NCBI GenBank assembly: GCA_030247855.1
Contig: JAPDRN010000104.1
Span: forward strand, 1-64,000
Direction of reading: 5' to 3'
Length of the DNA stretch: 64,000 bases
Origin: Knufia peltigerae
Taxonomy: Eukaryota; Ascomycota; Eurotiomycetes; Chaetothyriales; Trichomeriaceae
The translations under genes and the position numbers were made by a program. Shown here piece by piece: positions 52,070 through 60,985 of this stretch; position 1 is the stretch's first letter; every line of letters begins with the position of its first letter. The notes under the pieces were generated by a model. The model had not been told where the DNA came from. It ran no database searches and saw only the letters and a program-made list of their open reading frames with translations.

Positions 52070-53464
52070 CTACCTTCCCGGCAACTGGGTAAACGCGCGC
52101 TGCATGCAGTCCTCGCGCGGGCACACCCGGCAGCCCGGCCCGATCGACACTGAATTACCCGGGCTCTGCACGTCCAACCCCAGCGAATACACCAGCCTGT
52201 CGGCATGCTGCAGGTCGCAGCCCAGTGCCACCGCGAAGGTCTTGCGTGGCTGGCCGTGGCCCACCGGGCCGCTGCTGACCTGCCGTGCCAGCCAGAAATG
52301 ACGGCGGCCATCAGGCATGCGCGCGGTCTGGGTGAGGATGCGTCCGGGCTGGTTGAACGCCTCGTAGACGATCCACAACGGGCATGAACCGCCCACCTGC
52401 GAGAAGTGGAAATCGGTGGCCGAGTGGCGCTTGGAGACATTGCCGGCGCGGTCCACGCGGATGAAGAAGAATGGCAGGCCGGGTGCGCTGCGGCGTGCCA
52501 GCGTACTCAAGCGATGGCAGACCGCCTCGAATCCCACGCCGAACTGGTGCGCCAGCAGCTCGATGTCATAGCTGCTGGCTTCGGCCGCGCGCAGGAAGCG
52601 CATGTACGGCATCACCAGCGCCCCGGCGAAATAGTTGGACAGGCCGATGCGCGCCTGCGCGATGCGCGCATCGTCAGTGAAGCCGGTGCGCGCGATCACC
52701 GCATCGATCTGCGGCAGGTAGCCGCGCAGCGCCAGCTCGACCGCCATCTGGAACGCCTGCTGGCCCGGCTCCAGGTAATCGGGCAGCCACAACGTGCGGC
52801 TGCCGGCATCGTACTGGCGCTTCTCCCGGCCGGCCTGCAGCGCGGCCACTTCCACCAGCACACCGTGGCGATCGGCCAGCAACTGGCGCAGCCGGGGTGC
52901 CACGTGTCCCGGCGCCAGCCCCCATTCGGCGAACAGCTGCTCGGCCAGTTCATCCAGTTCGGGGATGTGGTTGTGCATCCGGTTGAAGAACTCGCGCACC
53001 TGGTCACCGGCCGGCAGCGTGCTGCCCGCGCCTGGCTCGCCCAACTGGAATTCCAGCGCGGCGGCATGCTCGCGCAATGCCAGGTGGCGGCGGTGCAGGT
53101 CCAGCAGCGCGCGGCTGACCTGCGGCAGGTTGCCGGCCAGCGCGCGCAGTTCGGTGGCACTGACGTCGGCCAGGCCCAGGTCGCGCAGGGTTTCGCCCAG
53201 CGACTCCTGCAGCGCAGCGGGCTCATTGTCGTCGAACAGGGCGGAAACATCGCCCAACACCTCGCCCAGCTTCTTCTGCACCGCAGGCGTCAGCGGGCGC
53301 TTGTTGCGCTCGATCTGGTTCAGGTAGCTGGCCGACAGCCCCAGTGCGCGGGCAAGGTCGGCCTGGCTGTAGCCGCGCTGCTCGCGCAGGCGCAGCAGAC
53401 GCAGACCGAGTTGGCGCTGGGGGGCTGAATAATTCACAGAATTAACAGGAATCGTGGCGGGCAT
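52070..53464 (-). CDS. Short-chain fatty acyl regulator (ScfR/RamB-like)
   Basis: A 464-residue transcription regulator. N-terminal XRE helix-turn-helix (LRLLRLREQRGYSQADLARA, LGLSASYLNQIERNKRPLT, about residues 18-70). The middle ImmA/IrrE-like zincin region lacks a clear HExxH (ELALRGYLPQI in its place). The C-terminal DUF2083 domain ends with the Cys cluster CRVCPREDCMQR. This fits the ScfR/PrpC-regulator family controlling short-chain acyl-CoA use. Divergent from mmsA and the valine operon, which it probably regulates. The N terminus spans a possible self-operator (53427-53439). Confidence 0.85.
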   Translation of the reverse strand: MPATIPVNSVNYSAPQRQLGLRLLRLREQRGYSQADLARALGLSASYLNQIERNKRPLTPAVQKKLGEVLGDVSALFDDNEPAALQESLGETLRDLGLADVSATELRALAGNLPQVSRALLDLHRRHLALREHAAALEFQLGEPGAGSTLPAGDQVREFFNRMHNHIPELDELAEQLFAEWGLAPGHVAPRLRQLLADRHGVLVEVAALQAGREKRQYDAGSRTLWLPDYLEPGQQAFQMAVELALRGYLPQIDAVIARTGFTDDARIAQARIGLSNYFAGALVMPYMRFLRAAEASSYDIELLAHQFGVGFEAVCHRLSTLARRSAPGLPFFFIRVDRAGNVSKRHSATDFHFSQVGGSCPLWIVYEAFNQPGRILTQTARMPDGRRHFWLARQVSSGPVGHGQPRKTFAVALGCDLQHADRLVYSLGLDVQSPGNSVSIGPGCRVCPREDCMQRAFTQLPGR

Positions 53465-53517
53465 TGGCCAGATTAAGCGGATTCAGCCCGGAAATCGAGG
53501 CGGGTGCTGTGAATAAT
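53427..53517. promoter_or_regulatory. Inverted pair of TGAATAAT sites between ScfR-like gene and mmsA
   Basis: GAATAATTCACAG (53427-53439) and CTGTGAATAAT (53507-53517) are inverted copies around the divergent promoters. The first lies inside the 5' end of the regulator gene. They may be operators of the ScfR-like protein. Confidence 0.4.
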
Positions 53518-53551
53518 GCCAAGCATCTTTCGCACCCCGTGGATTGTCGTC

Positions 53552-55057
53552 ATGACTGTTGCAGCGCCCCGTATCCGCATGCTGATCGATGGCCAGTTCG
53601 TTGAATCGGCCACCTCCCACTGGCAGGACGTGATCAATCCGGCCACCCAGGACGTGCTGGCCCAGGTGCCGTTCGCCACCACGGGTGAAGTCGACGCGGC
53701 CGTGGCTGCCGCCAAGGAAGCCTTCAAGACCTGGCGCAAGACCCCGATTGGTACCCGCGCGCGCATCTTCCTGAAGTACCAGCAGCTGATCCGCGAAAAC
53801 ATGAGCGAGCTGGCGCACATCCTCACCGCCGAACAGGGCAAGACCCTGCCGGACGCCGAAGGCGATGTGTTCCGCGGCCTGGAAGTGGTCGAGCATGCGG
53901 CCGCCATCGGCAACCTGCAGCTGGGCGAACTGGCCAACAACGTGGCCAACGGCGTGGACACCTACTCGATCATGCAGCCGCTGGGCGTGTGCGCAGGCAT
54001 CACCCCGTTCAACTTCCCGGCGATGATCCCGCTGTGGATGTTCCCGATGGCCATTGCCACCGGCAACACCTTCATCCTCAAGCCGTCCGAGCAGGACCCG
54101 ATGGTCACCATGCGCCTGGTCGAACTGGCGCTGGAAGCGGGCATTCCGAAGGGCGTGCTGAACGTGGTCCACGGCGGTGAGGAAGTGGTCAACGCGATCT
54201 GCGACCACCCGGATATCAAGGCCGTTTCGTTCGTCGGTTCCACCCGCGTCGGTACCCACGTGTACAACCGCGCCTCGCTGGCCGGCAAGCGCGTGCAGTG
54301 CATGATGGGCGCCAAGAACCACGCCGTGGTCTTGCCGGACGCCAACAAGGAGCAGACCCTCAACGCGATGGTCGGCGCGGCCTTCGGTGCGGCAGGCCAG
54401 CGCTGCATGGCCGCCTCCACCCTGGTGCTGGTCGGTGAAGCGCGCGGTTGGGTGCAGGACCTGGTCGAAAAGGCCAAGACCCTGAAGGTCAGCGGTGGCA
54501 CTGTCGCCGGCACCGACGTCGGCCCGGTCATTTCCTGCAGCGCGCGTGATCGCGTCGAAGGCCTGATCGCTTCGGGCGTGGAGCAGGGCGCCAAGCTGGT
54601 GCTGGATGGCCGCAAGCCGCAGGTCGATGGTTTCGAGAAGGGCAATTTCGTTGGCCCGACCATCTTTGCCGGTGTCACCACCAACATGCGCATCTACCAG
54701 GAAGAAATCTTCGGGCCGGTGCTGGTCATCCTCGAAGCGGAAACGCTGGATGAGGCCATCGCCATGGTCAACAGCAACCCGAACGGCAACGGCACTGCGC
54801 TGTTCACCCAGTCCGGCGCTGCCGCACGCCGGTTCCAGGAAGACATCGACGTCGGCCAGGTCGGCATCAACGTGCCGATCCCGGTGCCGGTACCGCTGTT
54901 CTCGTTCACCGGTTCGCGCGCTTCCAAACTCGGCGACCTGGGTCCGTACGGCAAGCAGGTGGTGCTGTTCTACACGCAGACCAAGACCGTCACCGCGCGC
55001 TGGTTCGACGACGAGACGCTGAGCCACGGCGTCAACACCACGATCAGCCTGAAGTAA
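53552..55057 (+). CDS. mmsA: CoA-acylating methylmalonate-semialdehyde dehydrogenase
   Basis: Last step of valine breakdown, producing propionyl-CoA from methylmalonate semialdehyde. The 501-residue aldehyde dehydrogenase has the nucleophile Cys285 in AGQRCMAASTLVLVG. ITPFNFPAMIPLWMFPMAIA is a stretch characteristic of MmsA. The usual general-base Glu region is replaced (GAKNHAVVLPDANKEQTL) as expected for CoA-acylating enzymes. First gene of a five-gene same-strand run. Start ATG 53552. Confidence 0.95.
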   Translation: MTVAAPRIRMLIDGQFVESATSHWQDVINPATQDVLAQVPFATTGEVDAAVAAAKEAFKTWRKTPIGTRARIFLKYQQLIRENMSELAHILTAEQGKTLPDAEGDVFRGLEVVEHAAAIGNLQLGELANNVANGVDTYSIMQPLGVCAGITPFNFPAMIPLWMFPMAIATGNTFILKPSEQDPMVTMRLVELALEAGIPKGVLNVVHGGEEVVNAICDHPDIKAVSFVGSTRVGTHVYNRASLAGKRVQCMMGAKNHAVVLPDANKEQTLNAMVGAAFGAAGQRCMAASTLVLVGEARGWVQDLVEKAKTLKVSGGTVAGTDVGPVISCSARDRVEGLIASGVEQGAKLVLDGRKPQVDGFEKGNFVGPTIFAGVTTNMRIYQEEIFGPVLVILEAETLDEAIAMVNSNPNGNGTALFTQSGAAARRFQEDIDVGQVGINVPIPVPVPLFSFTGSRASKLGDLGPYGKQVVLFYTQTKTVTARWFDDETLSHGVNTTISLK

Positions 55058-55072
55058 CAGCAGGGAGCAGCC

Positions 55073-56239
55073 ATGAGCCACTCGATGACGACGGAACAGG
55101 AAGAAGCGCAGCAGGCGTACCGCGAAGCGGCGCGCGACTTCGCACAGGCCGAACTGGCGCCGCACGCCGCGCGATGGGATGCGGAGGGCATCTTTCCGCG
55201 CGAGGCGATCGCCAAGGCCGGTGAACTGGGCTTCTGTGGTCTGTACATGGACCCGGAAGTGGGCGGCAGCGGCCTGAGCCGACTGGACGCCGCCGTCGTC
55301 ATCGAGGAGCTCGCCAACGTCGACCCGTCGACCGCGGCCTACATCAGCATCCACAACATGGCGTCGTGGATGGTGTCCAAGTGGGGCCAGCCGGCCCTGC
55401 GCGATGCCTGGGGCAATGACCTGTCATCGGGCAGCAAGCTGGCCTCGTACTGCCTGACCGAACCCGGCGCCGGTTCGGATGCGGCCTCGCTGAAGACCAG
55501 CGCCGTGCGCGATGGTGATTTCTATGTGTTGAATGGCTCCAAGGCCTTCATTTCCGGCGCCGGTGCCACCGAACTGCTGGTGGTGATGGCACGCACCGGC
55601 GGTGCCGGTGCAGGCGGGATCAGCGCGATCGCGGTGCCGGCCGACCTGCCGGGCATCAGCTACGGCCGCAAGGAAGAGAAGATGGGCTGGAACAGCCAGC
55701 CCACCCGCGGCATCACCTTCGAAAACGTCCGTGTGCCGGTCAGCCACCTTCTGGGAGAGGAAGGCGGCGGCTTCAAGCTGGCGATGAAGGGGCTCGATGG
55801 CGGCCGTATCAACATCGCCGCCTGCTCGCTGGGTGCTGCGCAGGGTGCGCTGGATGCAGCACGCCGCTACATGGGCGAGCGCCGTCAGTTCGGCAAGGCG
55901 TTGTCCGAATTCCAGGCACTGCAGTTCAAGCTGGCCGACATGGCCATCGAGCTGGTCGCGGCGCGGCAGATGGTGCATACCGCTGCGCGCAAGCTCGATG
56001 CCGGTGCCAGCGATGCCAACGTGTGGTGCGCGATGGCCAAGCGTTTCGCCACCGATGCCGGATTCAACATCTGCAACGAAGCCCTGCAGATCCACGGGGG
56101 CTACGGCTACATCCGCGAATATCCGATCGAGCGCCTGCTGCGCGACAGCCGCGTGCACCAGATCCTGGAAGGCACCAACGAGATCATGCGGGTGATCGTT
56201 GCCCGTCACCTGCTCAACACCGAAGAGGAACTGCGATGA
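55073..56239 (+). CDS. Acyl-CoA dehydrogenase, probable isobutyryl-CoA dehydrogenase
   Basis: FAD enzyme oxidising isobutyryl-CoA to methacrylyl-CoA in valine catabolism. The 388-residue protein has SYCLTEPGAGSDAASLKTS, QIHGGYGYIREYPIERLLRD and the C-terminal catalytic Glu in EGTNEIMRVIVAR, the usual position for short-chain acyl-CoA dehydrogenases, unlike LiuA's. Starts 15 bases after mmsA behind AGGGAG. Specificity is inferred from the operon. Confidence 0.9.
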   Translation: MSHSMTTEQEEAQQAYREAARDFAQAELAPHAARWDAEGIFPREAIAKAGELGFCGLYMDPEVGGSGLSRLDAAVVIEELANVDPSTAAYISIHNMASWMVSKWGQPALRDAWGNDLSSGSKLASYCLTEPGAGSDAASLKTSAVRDGDFYVLNGSKAFISGAGATELLVVMARTGGAGAGGISAIAVPADLPGISYGRKEEKMGWNSQPTRGITFENVRVPVSHLLGEEGGGFKLAMKGLDGGRINIAACSLGAAQGALDAARRYMGERRQFGKALSEFQALQFKLADMAIELVAARQMVHTAARKLDAGASDANVWCAMAKRFATDAGFNICNEALQIHGGYGYIREYPIERLLRDSRVHQILEGTNEIMRVIVARHLLNTEEELR

Positions 56240-57033
56240 AGGATTGGCGTACCCAGGAGCACGTGGGCCTGAAGGTCGAGGCCGATGGCCACACCGCCGT
56301 GGTCACCCTGCACAACCCGCCGGCGCATACCTGGACCGTGCACAGCCTGTCGGCGCTGCGCGACCTCGTGGGCGCGCTGAACGCAGACCGCGACATCTAC
56401 GCGCTGGTGATCACCGGTGACGGCGAGAAGTTCTTCTCCGCAGGTGCCGACCTCAACCAGTTCGCTTCCAGTGACAAGGCCGCTGCACGCGAAGCGGCGC
56501 GCCGTTTCGGTGAAGCTTTCGAGGCGCTGTCCGCGTTCCGTGGCGTATCGATTTCCGCGATCAACGGCTACGCCATGGGCGGCGGCCTGGAATGCGCGCT
56601 GGCCTGTGATCTGCGCATCATCGAAGACCATGCTCAGGTCGCGCTGCCGGAGGCCACCGTTGGCCTGCTGCCGTGCGCCGGTGGCACCCAGAACCTGCCG
56701 CGCCTGGTCGGCGAAGGCTGGGCCAAGCGCATGATCCTGCTCGGCGAGCGCATCAACGCCGAGACGGCGGTGCGGATTGGTCTTGCCGAAGAGAAGGTCG
56801 GCAAGGGCGAATCCAAGGCGCTGGCACTGGAATGGGCGAAGAAGGCTGGCAAGCAGAGCCCGACCAGCATCGCCGCCTGCAAGACCCTGGTGCAGTCCAC
56901 CCGCACCGGCACCCATGCGTCGGCACTGGTGGCCGAGCGCGAGGCCTTCGTCGATCTGTTCGACACCGCCGATCAGGTCGAAGGCGTGAGCGCCTTCCTT
57001 GAAAAGCGCGCCGCGCAGTGGAAGAACGCATGA
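56236..57033 (+). CDS. Enoyl-CoA hydratase, probable methacrylyl-CoA hydratase
   Basis: Adds water to methacrylyl-CoA. The 265-residue crotonase-fold protein has the CoA-binding/oxyanion region KFFSAGADLNQFA and INGYAMGGGLECALACDLRI with catalytic Glu expected in the following VALPEATVGLLPCAGGTQNL. Overlaps the acyl-CoA dehydrogenase (ATGA). Role from context. Confidence 0.9.
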   Translation: MKDWRTQEHVGLKVEADGHTAVVTLHNPPAHTWTVHSLSALRDLVGALNADRDIYALVITGDGEKFFSAGADLNQFASSDKAAAREAARRFGEAFEALSAFRGVSISAINGYAMGGGLECALACDLRIIEDHAQVALPEATVGLLPCAGGTQNLPRLVGEGWAKRMILLGERINAETAVRIGLAEEKVGKGESKALALEWAKKAGKQSPTSIAACKTLVQSTRTGTHASALVAEREAFVDLFDTADQVEGVSAFLEKRAAQWKNA

Positions 57034-58205
57034 GCACCGACACCATTGCCGACGACGCACCGGTGCTGTTCGAAGAGCGCGTGGCCGGCAACGGCACGCG
57101 CATCGGCATCGCCACGCTCAACGCACAGCGCACGCTCAATGGCTTCTCGTTGCCGATGGCGCACCTGTTGCTGAAACAGCTCAACGCGTGGGCCGACGAC
57201 GACGGCATCGCCATGGTGGTGCTGCAGGGCGCCGGTGAGAAGGCATTCTGTGCCGGCGGTGACCTGCACAGCCTGTACCAGAGCATGCTCGCCTACCGCG
57301 AGGCCGGCCGCACGGACATCCGCGAGAACGACTACGCCGCCGAGTTCTTCGACGTCGAGTACCGCGTCGACTACCTGATCCATACCTACGCCAAGCCGAT
57401 CCTGTGCTGGGGCCACGGCATCGTGATGGGCGGCGGCATCGGCCTGATGTCCGGCGCCAGCCATCGCGTGGTCAGTGAGCGCTCCAAGCTGGCGTTCCCG
57501 GAAATCACTGTCGGCCTGTTCCCCGATGTCGGCGGTAGCTGGCTGCTGCCGCGCGTACCGGGCAACGGTGGCCTGTTCCTGGGTCTGACCGGTGCGCTGC
57601 TCAACCCGGGCGATGCGATCTATGCCGGCCTGGCCGACGTGCATGTGGCCGAGGAACGCCGCAGTGCGGTGTTCGATGCGCTGCTGCAGGTCGCGTGGTC
57701 GACCGATACCGCACGCAACCACGAGCGCCTGTCACAGCTGCTGCTGTCGTTCGCCAGCGACGCGGCTACCGGCCCGCTGTTGGCCAATGCCGCGCAGGTC
57801 GATGCCCTGTGCGAAGGCGATGATCTCGCCGCCATCGTCGAACGCATCAGTACCCTGCAGACCGATGATGCCTGGCTGCAGGCCGCACAGAAGACGCTCG
57901 CCGCCGGTGCGCCGGGTTCGGCACGGCTGGCCTTCGAACTGCAGCGCCGCTGCGCCGGCCAGGACCTGGCGAGCGTGTACCGGCTGGAATACATCACGGC
58001 CCTGCATTGTGCTGCGCATGGCGATTTTGCCGAAGGCATCCGCGCGCTGCTGATCGACAAGGACCGCACTCCATCGTGGAACCCGGCCACGCTGGTCGAG
58101 GCCAACCGCGCATGGGCCGATACGTTCTTCGCTTCTCCCTGGGCCGACGCCGCGCATCCGCTGGCCGACCTGGGCACCTCCATTGCTGAAAGGAGCCTTG
58201 CATGA
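57030..58205 (+). CDS. 3-hydroxyisobutyryl-CoA hydrolase
   Basis: Releases 3-hydroxyisobutyrate from its CoA ester. The 391-residue crotonase-superfamily protein has KAFCAGGDLHSLYQ and CWGHGIVMGGGIGLMSGASH. Catalytic Glu/Asp lie in SKLAFPEITVGLFPDVGGSW. The longer C-terminal domain of HIBCH proteins (GFA..LVEANRAWADTF) is present. It overlaps both neighbours by four bases, tightly coupling translation. Confidence 0.92.
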   Translation: MSTDTIADDAPVLFEERVAGNGTRIGIATLNAQRTLNGFSLPMAHLLLKQLNAWADDDGIAMVVLQGAGEKAFCAGGDLHSLYQSMLAYREAGRTDIRENDYAAEFFDVEYRVDYLIHTYAKPILCWGHGIVMGGGIGLMSGASHRVVSERSKLAFPEITVGLFPDVGGSWLLPRVPGNGGLFLGLTGALLNPGDAIYAGLADVHVAEERRSAVFDALLQVAWSTDTARNHERLSQLLLSFASDAATGPLLANAAQVDALCEGDDLAAIVERISTLQTDDAWLQAAQKTLAAGAPGSARLAFELQRRCAGQDLASVYRLEYITALHCAAHGDFAEGIRALLIDKDRTPSWNPATLVEANRAWADTFFASPWADAAHPLADLGTSIAERSLA

Positions 58206-59092
58206 GCCGCATTGCATTCATCGGGTTGGGCAACATGGGTGGCCCGATGGCCACCAATCTGGTCAAGAACGGCCACACCGTGCGCGTGTTCGATCTGGTG
58301 CCGGCCGCTGTACAGGCTGCTGTCGATGCAGGCGCCAGCGCCGCGCCGTCGGCACGTGAAACCCTGGCCGATGCCGAGGTGGTGATTTCGATGCTGCCGG
58401 CCAGCCGCCACGTCGAAGGCGTGTACCTGGGCGACGACGGCATCCTTGCCGCGATTCCCGCCGGAGCGCTGGTCATCGACTGCAGCACGATCGCGCCCGC
58501 CAGCGCGCGCAAGGTTTCCGAAGCGGCCGCCGCACGTGGCCTGCAGATGATCGACGCGCCGGTGTCCGGCGGTACTGCTGGCGCACAGGCCGGCACGCTG
58601 ACCTTCATCGTCGGCGGTGAAGAGGACGCGCTGGAACGTGCCCGCCCGGTGCTGCAGGCGATGGGCAAGAACATCTTCCATGTGGGCGCCAGTGGCGCCG
58701 GCCAGGTCGCCAAGCTGTGCAACAACATGGCGCTGGGCGTGATCATGGCCGTCACCGGCGAAGCCATCGCGCTCGGCGTGGCGCATGGGCTGGACCCCAA
58801 GGTGCTGTCGCAGATGATGGCGGTCAGCACCGGCCGCAGCTGGGCCACCGAAGTGTGCAACCCGTGGCCGGGCGTGCTGGAAAACGCACCGGCGTCGCGC
58901 GGCTACAGCGGCGGCTTCGGCAGCGACCTGATGCTGAAGGACATGGGCTTGGCGGTGGAAGCGGCGATGAGTGTCGGCGCCTCGATCCCGCTGGGTGAAG
59001 TGGCCCGCAACCTGTACTCGATGAACCACCAGGCCGGGCGCGGCAAGCTGGATTTCTCCAGCGTCGTGCAGCTCATCACGAGCGAAAAGTGA
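58202..59092 (+). CDS. mmsB: 3-hydroxyisobutyrate dehydrogenase
   Basis: Oxidises 3-hydroxyisobutyrate to methylmalonate semialdehyde with NAD, feeding MmsA. The 296-residue protein shows the Rossmann GLGNMGGPMATNLVKNGHTV near the N terminus, the family's catalytic region (DAPVSGGTAGAQAGTLTFIV) and Lys in GAGQVAKLCNNM. GFGSDLMLKDMGLAVEA binds substrate. Last gene of the operon, followed by a strong terminator. Confidence 0.95.
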   Translation: MSRIAFIGLGNMGGPMATNLVKNGHTVRVFDLVPAAVQAAVDAGASAAPSARETLADAEVVISMLPASRHVEGVYLGDDGILAAIPAGALVIDCSTIAPASARKVSEAAAARGLQMIDAPVSGGTAGAQAGTLTFIVGGEEDALERARPVLQAMGKNIFHVGASGAGQVAKLCNNMALGVIMAVTGEAIALGVAHGLDPKVLSQMMAVSTGRSWATEVCNPWPGVLENAPASRGYSGGFGSDLMLKDMGLAVEAAMSVGASIPLGEVARNLYSMNHQAGRGKLDFSSVVQLITSEK

Positions 59093-59095
59093 CCT

Positions 59096-59122
59096 GGTAA
59101 TGCCGGCCGCTGGCCGGCAACC
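59096..59122. repeat. Single GTAG arm after mmsB
   Basis: GGTAATGCCGGCCGCTGGCC, one arm only (A in place of G in the tetranucleotide). Confidence 0.7.
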
Positions 59123-59153
59123 TCATGCCCCCTTGCGGGACAACGAAGGTGGG

Positions 59154-59197
59154 ATGGGCGGATGCCCGGTTTCGACCGGCATCCGCCCATTTTTTTG
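59154..59197 (+). terminator. Rho-independent terminator of the mms operon
   Basis: ATGGGCGGATGCC (59154-59166) pairs with 59178-59190, the inner CGGT-TTCG-ACCG gives a stable UUCG loop, and seven T follow. Confidence 0.93.
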
Positions 59198-59203
59198 GGT
59201 CAG

Positions 59204-59251
59204 ATCCCCGGGGTCGGATCCCTTTCGCAACGCGAAAGGGCTCTGACCCCC
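59204..59251. repeat. GGTCAGATCCC-type hairpin (copy 3)
   Basis: Outer arms GGGTCAGATCCC / CTCTGACCCC and an inner CCCTTTCGC-AAC-GCGAAAGGG hairpin. Compare 30284-30324 and 32625-32660. Confidence 0.78.
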
Positions 59252-59259
59252 TCGTTGCA

Positions 59260-59685
59260 TCAGGCAACGATCAGCGTCACGTCGATGTTGCCGCGGGTAG
59301 CATTGGAGTACGGGCAGACGACGTGCGCTTTCTGCACCAGCTCTTCCACCTGCTCGCGCGGCACGCCCGGCACGTTGATGGTCAGCTCGGCTTCGATGCC
59401 GAAACCGGTCGGGATCTGGCCGATGCCGACCTTGCCGGTCACGGTGGTGTCGGCCGGCAGCGCGACCTTGGCCTGGCCGGCGACGAACTTCAGCGCGCCG
59501 AGGAAGCAGGCCGAATAGCCCGCAGCAAACAGCTGTTCCGGGTTGGTGCCCGGGCCGCCGGCGCCGCCCAGCTCGCGCGGGGTCGACAGCTGGATGTCCA
59601 GCACGTTGTCGGAGGACACGGAACGGCCTTCGCGGCCGCCGGTGGAGGTGGCCTGGGCGGTGTACAGAACCTTTTCGATGGACAT
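59260..59685 (-). CDS. ohr: Organic hydroperoxide resistance protein Ohr
   Basis: A thiol peroxidase that detoxifies fatty-acid and other organic hydroperoxides. The 141-residue OsmC/Ohr-fold protein has the reactive Cys in GYSACFLGAL and the resolving Cys in KAHVVCPYSNATRGN. TNPEQLFAAGYSACFLGALK is a family hallmark. Upstream sequence (59686-59796) is AT-richer and may hold its promoter; an OhrR gene is not in the window. Confidence 0.95.
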   Translation of the reverse strand: MSIEKVLYTAQATSTGGREGRSVSSDNVLDIQLSTPRELGGAGGPGTNPEQLFAAGYSACFLGALKFVAGQAKVALPADTTVTGKVGIGQIPTGFGIEAELTINVPGVPREQVEELVQKAHVVCPYSNATRGNIDVTLIVA

Positions 59686-59796
59686 CGGGATGCTCCTGGT
59701 CAGTGGGTGGGTGGTGCGTTGGAGCCTACTTTGCCCGGATTCTGCACACGTTGGGTTACAACACGTCCTAAAAACTTGATTGAACGTCCTGTCAGC

Positions 59797-60753
59797 CTAG
59801 ATTGTCCATTCCCGGTCAGTGGTGAACATGATGGTCAGCCAGCGGTCCGGCGATGATTCGCCCAGCGCATCACCGATTTCGTCGCGCAGGTGATCCCACT
59901 CCAGCAGGGGCCGCGGCGGGTCGTCCTCGCGCACCACGAAGAACAGCTCGATCTGTTCGCCACGACCGACCTGCGCCACGTAGCTGCGGTGTTCGACAAA
60001 GCCGTGCTTTGCAACGATCACCCGCGCCACCGCATCGACGTGTGCCTGCAGTTCCGGCGGCGTGACCAGCAGGATGCCGGCCAGTGCGCGCCGTACCGTG
60101 CCCAGCGGCGCGATCATCACCAGCACGCAGACGAACGCCAGGATGGCCGGATCGATGTACGGCCCGACCCATGCCCATGACGTGCCGCGAACCAGCACAC
60201 CGCCGAGGAAGGCCGCCAGGTAGCAGGCCGACATGCTGGCGGCGATCACCCAGTTCTTCGCATCCAGTGCGATGAACTCCGAGCCGATGCGCCGGTTCGC
60301 ACGCAGCACGAACCAGGCCAGCGCGCTCTCGGCCACGATCGACAGTGCCGCGAAAATGATCGCGGGGCCAAGCGCGATCTGCCGCCCACCCGACATCAGC
60401 GCATCGACCGCATTGACCAGTGCATACAGCGCTGCACCAATCATCAACGTACCGCTCACTCCCAGCACGATCGGTTCCAGGTGCCAGAACCCCATGGTGA
60501 AGCGCTGGTTGAGGCGCGACTGCAGGGCGTCGGTCTGGGTGGACAGCGCGATCAGCCGCGCGACCAGCAGCGACAACCAGGTCATCACCACGTCGATCAG
60601 GCCGTAGATGCCGTCGAAGATGATCAGCGAAGAATTGGCCAGCAGGCCGAACACCACCGCCGCTGCAGCCAACAGCAGCGAGCCGACGATGGACAGGCGC
60701 AGAACGCCTTGTTCGGTGCGTGGATCGAAGAAGCGGGGCGGGACCGTGACCAT
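59797..60753 (-). CDS. Cation-diffusion-facilitator family transporter
   Basis: A 318-residue membrane protein of the CDF type. It has about five to six hydrophobic helices, NSSLIIFDGIYGLIDVVMTW in helix 2 (FDGxxxLID replaces the usual SDALHxxxD), the NQRFTMGFWHLEPI loop and a soluble C-terminal domain. Ion specificity is unclear because the usual His/Asp site in helix 2 is altered. Start ATG 60753 (MVTVPPRFFDP); 60780 is an alternative. Confidence 0.8.
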   Translation of the reverse strand: MVTVPPRFFDPRTEQGVLRLSIVGSLLLAAAAVVFGLLANSSLIIFDGIYGLIDVVMTWLSLLVARLIALSTQTDALQSRLNQRFTMGFWHLEPIVLGVSGTLMIGAALYALVNAVDALMSGGRQIALGPAIIFAALSIVAESALAWFVLRANRRIGSEFIALDAKNWVIAASMSACYLAAFLGGVLVRGTSWAWVGPYIDPAILAFVCVLVMIAPLGTVRRALAGILLVTPPELQAHVDAVARVIVAKHGFVEHRSYVAQVGRGEQIELFFVVREDDPPRPLLEWDHLRDEIGDALGESSPDRWLTIMFTTDREWTI

Positions 60754-60985
60754 GCAGCATTGTAGAGCGGAGCCATGCACCGCTGCCTTTCACGCAGTCT
60801 GGCCTACCGCCGGGTCACCGACTGCAGTAAACTCCGCCCCTCCCAAGCTCCCCGACGACGCACTGCAGTGATCACGCCACCCTGACCCTTGCCGCCCATC
60901 GGCAGCCGGCCCATCCGGCTCAGGAATCCGTGTCTTTCCACTGCAGCGCCACGTGGCCCCGCCCGTGTGTGCGCGGAGTTTTCCC

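Noticed and set aside
761..59251. Repeated palindromes as a CRISPR array
   Set aside because: They are scattered singly between genes, without regular spacers or cas genes.
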